64,000 nucleotides of DNA from CAVTRI01 sp963737075 (GTDB taxonomy: Bacteria > Actinomycetota > Acidimicrobiia > Acidimicrobiales > Palsa-688): assembly GCA_963737075.1 (NCBI GenBank), contig CAVTRI010000002.1:620001-684000 (forward strand). The letters are read 5' to 3'. A program made the position numbers and the translations under genes. This document shows positions 1 through 7,657 of the stretch, piece by piece. The notes beneath the pieces were generated by a model, which made no database searches, was not told where the DNA came from, and saw only the letters and a program-made list of their open reading frames with translations. Positions within the stretch are counted from its first letter, which is position 1. Every line of letters starts with the position of its first letter.

Positions 1-1
1 G

Positions 2-460
2 GCCCTCACCCACACGCCGCACGAGCAAGGCGGATTTCAGTGCGCCCCTGAGTTGTATCGCATGCTCGATGACTTGCTGGCCGAGACGGACCCTGAGGAC
101 GATCGCCGTGCCGTTGACGGCAGCCCGAAGGGTCCGAAACTCGGCGGGGTAGAGGCCCACCCGGTCGCGATGAACGCCGGCGACTTGCTGATCTGGGACT
201 CCCGTCTTCCCCATGGCAACGGCGCCAACCACGGGCAGCTGCCCCGGCTGGCCCAGTACATCCGGATGTTCCCCGCCGGTACCGACGACGACCGCCACGC
301 CAGGGTGCGAGATTTCGAGACCCGACGGCCGCCGGCGGGCTTCGTTCCGCCCGGGTCGTTGCCGCCGGAGTCTGGTCTCAAGCCGCGGCTCACCAAACTG
401 GGCCGGCTCCTGCTCGGAATCGACTCCTGGGAACGCCCGGCAGAAACCGGGTATTGCTGA
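2..460 (+). CDS. Phytanoyl-CoA dioxygenase (PhyH) family protein, 5' partial
   Basis: The reading frame is open from the window edge, so the N-terminus is missing. The visible 152 residues include TPHEQGGFQCAPELYR and the stretch GDLLIWDSRLPHGN, which look like the C-terminal half of the PhyH-type Fe(II)/2-oxoglutarate oxygenase fold. The His in LPHGN fits the distal iron ligand and the Arg in QLPRLAQYIRMFP lies where 2-oxoglutarate is usually bound. The HxD half of the iron triad would be upstream and cannot be checked. Substrate is unknown; these enzymes hydroxylate lipids, secondary metabolites or small acids. The next gene begins 63 bases downstream. Confidence 0.7.
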   Translation, partial: ALTHTPHEQGGFQCAPELYRMLDDLLAETDPEDDRRAVDGSPKGPKLGGVEAHPVAMNAGDLLIWDSRLPHGNGANHGQLPRLAQYIRMFPAGTDDDRHARVRDFETRRPPAGFVPPGSLPPESGLKPRLTKLGRLLLGIDSWERPAETGYC

Positions 461-523
461 TTTGACCGTTGGTCGTCTGTCCCGCGGTTTCACGCCAGAT
501 GCGCCGTCGACGATACTGGTCCC

Positions 524-1284
524 ATGGCCAAGCCCATCGATTGGCACAAACTGCTCGTCGACGGTTATGAGCCGCTAAAGAAAGCCCAGCGGGTCTTCCG
601 CCGCCTTCCGAGCGACCCCCGCTGCAAGCTGTGCAAAAACCCGTTCGGAGGTATTGGTGGCAAGCTCTTCGGCGTGATCGGCCGGAAGCCGTCGCGCAAG
701 AACCCCAACCTGTGCCAGTACTGCTTTGACCACCTGCCCCCGGGGGAATCGAGATCGACATCGGCGTGCTGTTCGCGGATGTCCGCAACTCGACGGGTCT
801 GGGCGAAAAATCCAGTGCCTCGGAGTTCGCCGAGCAGCTCAACCGGTTCTACGCCGTGGCCACCGAGGTCCTGATTCGACACGACGCCGTTATCGACAAA
901 CTGATTGGCGACGAGGTGATGGGCCTGTTCCTGCCCGGGCTGGCTGGCCCCGATTACCGGAGCAAAGCCGCGCACGCGGCCGTCGACCTGGCAGCCGCCG
1001 CGAGCGACCTGCCAGTTGGGGTGGCGGTGAACGCCGGCGTCGCTTTTGTCGGGAACGTCGGGTCAGGAACGGTGCTGGATTTCACCGCTCTTGGCGACGC
1101 CGTGAACGTCGGGGCTCGACTCCAGTCCTTCGCCAGTCCGGGCGAGGTGGTCATCTCCTCCGATCTCTACGAGTTGATCGCGTCCGCCCACTCCGGTGCC
1201 CGGGTTGAGATGCTGCAGGTCAAGGGTCGGGCGGAGCCGGTGAAGGTAGCGGTGCTCGGCGTCACCGCCGGACGCCAAGCATGA
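524..1284 (+). pseudogene. Adenylate/guanylate cyclase (class III) with N-terminal Cys motif, frameshifted
   Basis: The ATG at 524 opens a frame with two CxxC pairs (CKLC and CQYC, about 26 residues apart), suggesting a zinc ribbon. Near position 742 the frame must change: the run CCCCCGGGGGAATC needs one more G to continue into the cyclase domain. From about 745 the other frame reads IEIDIGVLFADVRNSTGL and later KLIGDEVMGLF and VGNVGSGTVLDFTALGDAVNVGARL, a clear class III cyclase core with the metal-binding Asp in FADVR and a second Asp in GDEV. If joined, the protein is about 253 residues. A G-homopolymer error is as likely as real decay. As written the cyclase half could only start from the internal GTG at 766. 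Confidence 0.75.
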
Positions 1285-1429
1285 CCGGAAGGGCAGCCAC
1301 ACGTCTGCGGACACCACGCCCCGGACACCTCGCCGGGTGAGGTAAGCCGTAGGAGTGGAAACCGCGTGCACCGATTGAAAGGGGGAAGAGGAACGGGGGC
1401 GCGCTGAGCGCGCACCCTCCTGACGAGTC

Positions 1430-2458
1430 ATGGCCAGCATCACATTCGAAGAACATGACCTGGAGGCGATGGTGCCGAATCTCGCCGCCGGAGGAGCCTG
1501 GACCCGCACCACGCTGCGGTGGCGCCGAGATCCCCTGACCGGGGCCGGGGCCCGGATCTTGACAGGAGTGAAGCTGCAACCTCCGAACCGGTCCGACCTG
1601 AGCGCCTTCGCAGCGCCGCCGGAGTTTTGCCCATTCGACGCCGACCGGATCGACGCAGCGACGGTTCCCTTCCCTCCTGAACTGACGACCGAAGGGCGGA
1701 TCCGGTGCGGCCAGGCGGTGGTGGTGCCCAACGTAATGGCGTACGCAACCCATAGTGCGGTCGGAATCTACGAGACCCGACGGCACTTCCTGGACCTGCA
1801 CGAGCTGACGCCTGAGCTGATCGGCGACGCCCTCGTCGCCATGGTTCGCCACGCCCGCGCGGTGCGGCAGCTTGACCCGACCGCGGTGTGGAGCTCGATC
1901 AACGCCAACTACCTGCCGCCGTCAGGCGCCTCGTTGGTTCATCCGCACCTTCAGTCCTGTCACGACGCCTACGGCCTGACCGTCCAACGGGCCATGGTCG
2001 AGCGGCTCGAGCCATGGTCCGACAAAGGCGGCCCGGGATATTGGCGGCTGCTTGTCGAGCAGGAAGAAGGCGGCCCCCGGTGGGTCGGCTCGACGGGGCG
2101 GGCGGCGTGGCTGACCCCGTTCTCACCGACGGGTTTCCATGAGGTCTGGGCGATCGTCGCCGGCGCCGCCGACGTAACCGAACTGACGGAAGAGGACTGC
2201 CAAGCCGTCGGTACCGGTCTCTCCCGGGTGTTGGCGACGTATCTGAACTGGAACCTGGCGTCGTTCAACTTCGGCATCTTCGGAGGCGGGCCCCGCGGCC
2301 AAGAGCTCGGCCACCACGTTTTGCTCAAGGTCGTGAGCCGCTCCAACCCCGATCCCATGTATCGAAGCGACGCCACGTATTTCGAGCGCATTTACGGTGA
2401 AGCGCTCATCGACCTCAGCCCCGAAGAGGTCGCCGGCGCGGTGCGAGCCGCGTTCTGA
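1430..2458 (+). CDS. Galactose-1-phosphate uridylyltransferase-like protein (HIT superfamily)
   Basis: 342 residues, starting at ATG 1430. The nucleotidyl-transfer signature HPHLQ lies at about residues 171-175, preceded by YLPPSGASLV, as in GalT where the second His is the uridylylated nucleophile. An FCPFD stretch (residues 66-70) resembles the N-terminal CPFC region of GalT but has lost the second Cys, so structural zinc binding may be absent. GalT exchanges UMP between UDP-glucose and galactose-1-phosphate; the divergent sequence leaves the actual sugar or nucleotide uncertain. No galK or galE lies beside it, so an isolated nucleotidyl- or phosphorylase-type reaction is possible. Confidence 0.7.
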   Translation: MASITFEEHDLEAMVPNLAAGGAWTRTTLRWRRDPLTGAGARILTGVKLQPPNRSDLSAFAAPPEFCPFDADRIDAATVPFPPELTTEGRIRCGQAVVVPNVMAYATHSAVGIYETRRHFLDLHELTPELIGDALVAMVRHARAVRQLDPTAVWSSINANYLPPSGASLVHPHLQSCHDAYGLTVQRAMVERLEPWSDKGGPGYWRLLVEQEEGGPRWVGSTGRAAWLTPFSPTGFHEVWAIVAGAADVTELTEEDCQAVGTGLSRVLATYLNWNLASFNFGIFGGGPRGQELGHHVLLKVVSRSNPDPMYRSDATYFERIYGEALIDLSPEEVAGAVRAAF

Positions 2459-2736
2459 AATCAGGCGGTGATGCATGCCGACATGAAGGCGCTCGCCGTC
2501 AAGTTCGGCTGCACTTTGCCGGCTCCGTACTCGGACCTGAGCGCCGGCCTGTGAGGAATACGTACGAGCAGATCGAATCACGACGCCGTCAACCCATGCC
2601 GCGAACCTGGGTGCGCCGGGCTCACTCCAGCTCGCGCTTGGCCTTCTCGTTGCACCATTTGTGACACATGCACTCGCCTTCTCAGGGATACGCGGCCTAG
2701 GATCGTGCCGACGCCGACGTTGAGAAGGGGCAGCCG

Positions 2737-3657
2737 ATGCAACTGGCTCCGGGCAAGGTGGCTGTCGTTACGGGGGCCGCCAGCGGTATTGGTTTGGCTC
2801 TCGCAGAACGCTGGGCTCGAGGCGGACTCCATGTGGTTCTGGCCGACGTCGACGAGCGAGGTCTGAGGGCGGCCGCCGAACGGGTCGAAGCCCACGGCGT
2901 GCAGAGTGCGATGGTCATTACTGACGTGAGCGATGAGCAGTCGGTCAATGCCCTAGCCGCGACAGCAGTCGAGCGGTTTGGCGCCGTCCATCTCGTGTGC
3001 AACAACGCTGGAGTGGCCAGCCAGGCCGACCCCTGGTTCGGTCCTCTGTCATCTTGGAGATGGGTGATGGGGGTCAACTTCTGGGGGGTCGTGCATGGAG
3101 TGCGGGCCTTCTTGCCGACACTCGCAGCTCAGGGCGAGGGCCACATCGTCAATACTTCCAGCGTCGCTGGACTATGGCCGGGCTTCGCTCCGGAGTATGA
3201 CGCCAGCAAGCATGCCGTGGTCGCTCTCACCGAGCACCTGTTCAAGGCGCTCAAGACGGCCGGGCTGCCGATCGGTGTCAGTGTCTTGTGCCCGGGTTTC
3301 GTTCGAACAGGGATCGTTGACGCGGACAGAAACTGGCCAGCAGGCCTCGGGGCACCGCCCGATCCCGGACCGGCGATGGCTGTGTTGAAGCCGCTGTTGA
3401 AGCACGCCATTGACGAGGGGACGACTCCGGCGGCCGTGGCCGATATCGTGGCAGAAGCTGTCAGCAACGACCGGTTCTGGATCTTCACCGAGCAAGAATT
3501 TCTCGAAATCGCAGTCCGCCGCTGGCATCAAATCGCCGAAGGAGAAGACCCGGAGTTGGAGGTGGACATGCCTGGCATGCCCCCGGCCAGCCAGGTCCTC
3601 GCTGACGTCCGATCGATCCTGGCGGCAGCGCAGCCTGACGCTGGCACGAAAGCGTAG
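2737..3657 (+). CDS. SDR family NAD(P)-dependent oxidoreductase
   Basis: 306 residues. Classical short-chain dehydrogenase motifs are present: TGAASGIG at residues 12-19 (nucleotide binding), NNAG at 89-92, a catalytic Ser at 141-142 and YDASK with Tyr154 and Lys158. An Asp after the second strand (ADVD, residues 37-40) favours NAD over NADP. The C-terminus extends about 50 residues past the usual 250 and may form a substrate lid. GAGAAGGGGCAGCCG upstream of the ATG provides a ribosome binding site. The small membrane protein gene starts only 6 bases after its stop, so the two are probably cotranscribed. Substrate not predictable. Confidence 0.85.
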   Translation: MQLAPGKVAVVTGAASGIGLALAERWARGGLHVVLADVDERGLRAAAERVEAHGVQSAMVITDVSDEQSVNALAATAVERFGAVHLVCNNAGVASQADPWFGPLSSWRWVMGVNFWGVVHGVRAFLPTLAAQGEGHIVNTSSVAGLWPGFAPEYDASKHAVVALTEHLFKALKTAGLPIGVSVLCPGFVRTGIVDADRNWPAGLGAPPDPGPAMAVLKPLLKHAIDEGTTPAAVADIVAEAVSNDRFWIFTEQEFLEIAVRRWHQIAEGEDPELEVDMPGMPPASQVLADVRSILAAAQPDAGTKA

Positions 3658-3663
3658 GGAACC

Positions 3664-4137
3664 ATGTCCGGGCGGGAGGACCATTCAGCACACGCGCGGT
3701 CATTTGATCTTTCGAAGCACCCATCTGAGCTGTTGCCGATGTTGATGATTGGCATGATCGCACTGCTTTTCGTTGTGACTATTATCGGCGGCTATGCCTT
3801 CAACTGGACCTGGACTGGCTACAGCAGCAACGACACCTTGTGGGACTGGCTGAACCTGGTGTTGCTGCCGGTGACCATCGCCTTCTTGCCAGTCTGGGTC
3901 GCCACAAGAGAGACGCACCGTTCTCATTGGCGGATCGGTCTGGTCCTGTTCGTCGCCGCCTTCGTGGTGACGCTTATCGGCGGATACGAACTCGGCTGGA
4001 ATTGGACAGGCTACGAAAGCAACAAGCTCTGGGACTGGATAAAGCTCCTGTTCGTCCCTGCTGTCATTCCCATTCTGGCCTTGTGGCTGCAACAGGAGGC
4101 GTCCAGCGCAGATCAGACGCCGAGACATCGCGCTTGA
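3664..4137 (+). CDS. Small membrane protein with internally duplicated two-helix unit
   Basis: 157 residues with four predicted transmembrane helices (about 25-47, 63-82, 91-112, 125-145). The two halves are repeats: helix, then GGYAFNWTWTGYSSN...LWDW, helix; and helix, then GGYELGWNWTGYESN..LWDW, helix. The tryptophan-rich GY..W.WTGY.S...LWDW segments would sit at the membrane surface. No enzymatic motif is seen. It follows the SDR gene by 6 bases. I do not recognise a named family; similar duplicated W-rich proteins are usually annotated as hypothetical membrane proteins. Confidence 0.6.
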   Translation: MSGREDHSAHARSFDLSKHPSELLPMLMIGMIALLFVVTIIGGYAFNWTWTGYSSNDTLWDWLNLVLLPVTIAFLPVWVATRETHRSHWRIGLVLFVAAFVVTLIGGYELGWNWTGYESNKLWDWIKLLFVPAVIPILALWLQQEASSADQTPRHRA

Positions 4138-4184
4138 AGGTCGGTGCTGCAACGGGCCGCGCCCCGATATGGTCAGATGGGCGC

Positions 4185-4511
4185 ATGACGGTCATCAAGA
4201 TCAACGCCATCACGGTTCCGGAGGGCTCGGGGGACGAACTCGCCCGCCGGTTCGCGGCGCGCGCGGGCGCCGTGGACAATCAGCCTGGGTTTCAGGGATT
4301 CGAATTGCTGCGCCCCACCGATAACCGGACCCAGTGGCTCGTCGTGACCCGGTGGCAAGACGAGGAGAGTTTCCAGGCCTGGGTTAACTCGCCCGCCTTC
4401 GGGCACGGCCACGCAGGCGCTGACCGCCCGTCGCCGCATGGAGGTCCCGTCTCAGTGGCCTCGGAGCTGTGGTCCTACGAGGTGGCCGGCGGCTCGAGCG
4501 GCAAGGCCTGA
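4185..4511 (+). CDS. MhuD-like haem-degrading monooxygenase (ABM fold)
   Basis: 108 residues. The N-terminus TVIKINAITVPEGSGDEL and the core NQPGFQGFELLRP closely follow the mycobacterial haem oxygenase MhuD. Asn7 and Trp66, both needed in MhuD to ruffle and oxidise haem, fall at the same positions. The haem-ligand His (MhuD His75) is represented by His74 or His76, implying a one-residue shift in the loop. Such enzymes act in the cytosol, opening haem to mycobilin-type products and releasing iron. ATG 4185 was chosen because homology begins there. No haem uptake genes adjoin it. Confidence 0.8.
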   Translation: MTVIKINAITVPEGSGDELARRFAARAGAVDNQPGFQGFELLRPTDNRTQWLVVTRWQDEESFQAWVNSPAFGHGHAGADRPSPHGGPVSVASELWSYEVAGGSSGKA

Positions 4512-4522
4512 AGCCAGGCGGT

Positions 4523-5605
4523 TCAACGTGGGGTAGCCTGCGGCCGCAGGAATGTCCACACCAGCCGCTCGGCGGCGGGGGTGCTGCGTCCGCCCATCGG
4601 CCAGACGTGCGAACCGCCTGCGTACAGCGTGTACTGGAGCCGCCCGGCACCGCGACACCGATCCCAGGTCTGCGACATCGCACGCCCCGTGACCGACACC
4701 GTCGGCATGCCATTGCATCCATCGAGCGCCCGCCACTTGCCCACGACGTCGCTCACGCGCGGCTCGACGTACCCTCGGATTACCTTGGGCGGCGTGGTGG
4801 GGTCGATGCTCAACAGCGGGTCGCCACTCGACGCCACGATGTCAACTGGAAGCGGCGCCAGCTGGCTGCAGGCCGACACCGGCACCGCCTCCACGGCGGC
4901 CATCCCGGCGAACGTCCCTGGGTCCGCGCACGCCAGCCGGTAGGCCATGCGCCCGCCGTTGCTGTATCCGATCACGTATACCTGGTTGGCGGCCGCGTCA
5001 GGCTGGCTGGCGAGCACCTGGTGGACGACGGCGTTGAGAAAGGCGACGTCGTCGACGCCGGCTTGCTGCGCCACCCCGCAACAGGCGCCGGCGTTCCACG
5101 AGTAGCCGTACCCGGCGGGATACACGATGATCGCCGGACCGGTCACGGCTGGGAATCCCGACCGACGAGCCATGACCGTCGGCGTCATCCCCCGCCCCGC
5201 GAGGACCACCAGGACGGGCAGCTTGACGCCGGGCTGTGGGATGACTCGCATCAGCAGGTAGCTGCGAGAGAGCGATCCGACCTGCAGCGGCACCATCCGG
5301 GAGGACCACCCGGCCGGCAACACGAGGCTGGCCGACCGCCCTGACGCACGCACGGCGCCCGCCGGCTGGGGCCGGCTGGCGGGGACCGATGCCCCGAGCC
5401 GCCCATGGCCGGCTGACGCTGAGCGGCTGTCTCGCATCGGCGCGCCGACGACGGTGGCCGGCCGCGAAGATCGAGATGTTGAGCGGGCAGGGTGGGCGTG
5501 GGAGACGCCTACCGCGAGGACCCCGCAGGCCAAAGCAGCGAGCGCGCCACAGATGGCCAGCCGCGTCCGCCGTCTGCCCAGCTGGTACCACCCCTTGGCC
5601 GTCAT
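4523..5605 (-). CDS. Secreted alpha/beta-hydrolase esterase (LpqC / PHB-depolymerase type)
   Basis: 360 residues. An N-terminal twin-Arg-like charged stretch and hydrophobic helix (about 14-35) indicate export, followed by a Ser/Pro/Ala-rich linker to about residue 90. The catalytic domain shows WNAGACCG at 170-177, a hallmark of the LpqC/feruloyl-esterase/PHB-depolymerase group, the nucleophile elbow GYSNGG at 213-218 (Ser215) and a C-terminal GGSHVWP supplying the likely catalytic His. It would hydrolyse esters outside the cell. It is the last gene of a minus-strand run and lies 52 bases after the histidine phosphatase gene. Convergent with the MhuD-like gene. Confidence 0.75.
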   Translation of the reverse strand: MTAKGWYQLGRRRTRLAICGALAALACGVLAVGVSHAHPARSTSRSSRPATVVGAPMRDSRSASAGHGRLGASVPASRPQPAGAVRASGRSASLVLPAGWSSRMVPLQVGSLSRSYLLMRVIPQPGVKLPVLVVLAGRGMTPTVMARRSGFPAVTGPAIIVYPAGYGYSWNAGACCGVAQQAGVDDVAFLNAVVHQVLASQPDAAANQVYVIGYSNGGRMAYRLACADPGTFAGMAAVEAVPVSACSQLAPLPVDIVASSGDPLLSIDPTTPPKVIRGYVEPRVSDVVGKWRALDGCNGMPTVSVTGRAMSQTWDRCRGAGRLQYTLYAGGSHVWPMGGRSTPAAERLVWTFLRPQATPR

Positions 5606-5657
5606 CTCGCGTCGTTCCTCCGGACGTGCCCGCCCGGTGCCGCACGTTACGGCCTTG

Positions 5658-6272
5658 TCAGACTTCGATGGGCGCGCCTTCCACGTTCAGGTAGCGACCG
5701 TTGCCCAGATGCGGCGGGTCGACCACTCCCAGTTGCCGAAGGGCGGCTTGGAGCACCAGGCCGTGAGACAGGATCACCGCGGTCTCGCCGGGCGCCAAGC
5801 AGGTGGCGACCTCGATGAGGGCCCCTGCTGCCCGGACGCCGGCCTCTGCAGCGGTCTCGCTGCCTCCGCGCCGAAGTTCCCAGGCGTCCGCCGCCCCCGC
5901 TTTGCGGCCGGCGGTCCACGCCTGGTACTCGGCCGGGTACCGAACTGCGGCCTCTTGCCGGTCGAGGCCCTCCCAGGCGCCGAGGTCCACCTCCCGCAGC
6001 CGAGGGTCGAGTCGCGGCGCGACGCCTGCCAACGACGCGATGGCCCCGGCGGTCTGCCGGGCCCGCAAGAGGTCGCTCGAGACCACGACGGTCGGTCGTC
6101 TCCAGCCCACCAGGTCGGATGCCAGAGCGATGGCCTGCGCCTCGCCGACCTCGTCGAGCGGGGGGTCGGCCTGGCCCTGGTAGCGGCCCTCGGCGTTCCA
6201 TGCCGTGCGGCCGTGGCGGGCCAGCACGAGCACCGCCCCGGGCGGCAACGCAAGGGCGGCCAGCGACCACAC
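5658..6272 (-). CDS. Histidine phosphatase family protein
   Basis: The motif LARHGRTAWN marks the phosphoglycerate-mutase-like superfamily; the His of RHG is the phosphorylated nucleophile. The second core His is in VILSHGLVLQ and the acid is in LREVDLGAWEG. I chose GTG 6272, 18 residues before the RHG motif; a GTG at 6332 would add 20 residues and overlap the VOC gene by 31 bases. It follows ComA and VOC genes in the same operon. By position it could dephosphorylate phosphosulfolactate, the role of the unrelated ComB in coenzyme M synthesis; that assignment is inference. Confidence 0.75.
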   Translation of the reverse strand: MWSLAALALPPGAVLVLARHGRTAWNAEGRYQGQADPPLDEVGEAQAIALASDLVGWRRPTVVVSSDLLRARQTAGAIASLAGVAPRLDPRLREVDLGAWEGLDRQEAAVRYPAEYQAWTAGRKAGAADAWELRRGGSETAAEAGVRAAGALIEVATCLAPGETAVILSHGLVLQAALRQLGVVDPPHLGNGRYLNVEGAPIEV

Positions 6273-6301
6273 CCCCGGGGCCGGCTGCCGGCCCGGCGGG
6301 C

Positions 6302-6712
6302 TCAGTACATCATGCGGGGATCGCGGTACCACTTGAACTCGATCAGGTTGCCGGAGGGGTCCTGCAGCACGAACGTGAGATGCTCCTCGGGGCGGTGCTC
6401 GAAGCGAGGCTGCGCCGGCTGGAAGAAAGCCAGCCCCCGCACTTCAGCGACGTGCCGCACGGCGTCCCACTCCTCCTGGGAACGAAACGTCACGCCAAAG
6501 TGACGCGGGTAGAGGTCTTGCGGGTCCCGCTCCCAGGCGTCAGACAGGTGACAGACGACCTGGTCACCGAAGAAGTCAAGCGTGATGCGGTCCTCATAAC
6601 GGCGGGCCAAATGGCAGCCGAGCCCCGTCACGTACCACTCCTGCGCTTCGTCGAGGTCCCGGGCGGGAATGGCCAGATGGAAGGCGTTGGCCGGGTCACG
6701 CACCGCCAGCAC
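6302..6712 (-). CDS. VOC (glyoxalase/dioxygenase fold) protein
   Basis: 136 residues from a GTG start. The sequence AFHLAIPARDLDEAQEWYV opens a beta-alpha-beta-beta-beta VOC module and LTFVLQDPSGNLIEFKW closes it, with His and Glu (FHLAI, LIEFKW) in the usual metal-ligand positions. Small VOC proteins of this kind are isomerases, lyases, dioxygenases or resistance proteins, so the reaction is open. The start overlaps the 3' end of the ComA gene by 17 bases, indicating translational coupling and shared function in the ComA operon. Confidence 0.75.
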   Translation of the reverse strand: MLAVRDPANAFHLAIPARDLDEAQEWYVTGLGCHLARRYEDRITLDFFGDQVVCHLSDAWERDPQDLYPRHFGVTFRSQEEWDAVRHVAEVRGLAFFQPAQPRFEHRPEEHLTFVLQDPSGNLIEFKWYRDPRMMY

Positions 6713-7625
6713 CTGCGCCGACCACTCCCACCCGGCCCGGCACGCGGCGCACGGCCGCCCGGCTCCGCGACTCGCGCGCTGCCGTCCGACCCCGCGACCG
6801 GCCCGCTGCTGCCTGGCCTGGCGCCCAGCCCGCGACCGGGGTCAGCTCAGAACGGTCGAGGCTCTCGGCGTGCAGCAGCGTGTCGGCCCGCAGCCCCACC
6901 CGCAGCGTTTCCAGTCCGATGACGTCACTGGCAGAGATGTTGCCGAGGTTGACGTTGGCGCCAACACGGGTGACGAAGTGCGCCTGCAGTTCCTTGGAGG
7001 GCGCCTCCCAGCACAGGCGGTCGCCGTCGACCCCGCTGGTCAGGATGTCCTCGATCAGGCCCCATCGCAGCTCGCCGTCGGGCCGGCAGATGCCACTGCG
7101 GCCACTCTCGCGGGCCTCAGCGATGACGAGGGATGCTCCCGCCTCCAGGTCTTCGTGCATACAGTCCACCCACGCCGACGGAGCTAGGTGCTGTGAACGC
7201 TCGGCGTCTTTGAAACCGACCTCGCTGACCACCACGAACTCGTCGGAGCATTTGCGGACGTACGCCGCCTTTTCCGTGTTGGACATCGAAATCGTACCGT
7301 TGGAGACTTCGACGATTGGCGTCTCCCATTGACGGCACCAGTCTAGATATTGTTCGAACCGGTCCTGTACCACGAACTTCTCAAAGAGTGTGCCGCCGAA
7401 GTAGTACGGGATCCCCCATGAGCGCAGGCACTCGATCTTGTCCCCCAGGCCAGAAGTAACGATCGAGGTGCCCCACCCGAACTTCACGACGTCGATGTAC
7501 GCCGCGCTGCTGCCCACGGCGTCCGAGAAATATCCCGTTGGTAGCCCCGGGTCGATCACCATCGTGAGACCGCGGGTGCGCGGCTTGAGTGTACGAATAG
7601 GGAGGTCGATCAGATCAGCACTCAT
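6696..7625 (-). CDS. Phosphosulfolactate synthase (ComA-like)
   Basis: About 309 residues. KPRTRGLTMVIDPG near the N-terminus and YIDVVKFGWGTS shortly after match the ComA TIM-barrel family, which joins phosphoenolpyruvate and sulfite to give (R)-2-phospho-3-sulfolactate. The core runs to about residue 265; the last 45 residues are Ala/Arg/Gly-rich and overlap the VOC gene. ATG 7625 is preferred over ATG 7643 because GGAGA sits 11 bases before it; both are in frame. The gene starts about 30 bases after the acyltransferase/AMP-ligase stop. In archaea ComA serves coenzyme M; here no ComB, ComC or ComDE is seen, so the sulfonate probably has another fate. Confidence 0.8.
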   Translation of the reverse strand: MSADLIDLPIRTLKPRTRGLTMVIDPGLPTGYFSDAVGSSAAYIDVVKFGWGTSIVTSGLGDKIECLRSWGIPYYFGGTLFEKFVVQDRFEQYLDWCRQWETPIVEVSNGTISMSNTEKAAYVRKCSDEFVVVSEVGFKDAERSQHLAPSAWVDCMHEDLEAGASLVIAEARESGRSGICRPDGELRWGLIEDILTSGVDGDRLCWEAPSKELQAHFVTRVGANVNLGNISASDVIGLETLRVGLRADTLLHAESLDRSELTPVAGWAPGQAAAGRSRGRTAARESRSRAAVRRVPGRVGVVGAGAGGA

Positions 7626-7657
7626 GGTAAAAGCTGTCTCCATTTACAGCAGATGAT

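Noticed and set aside
2471..2554. 27-codon open frame after the GalT-like gene (MHADMKALAVKFGCTLPAPY start)
   Set aside because: A GGCGGTG sequence precedes it but there is no homology or conserved context; too short to support.
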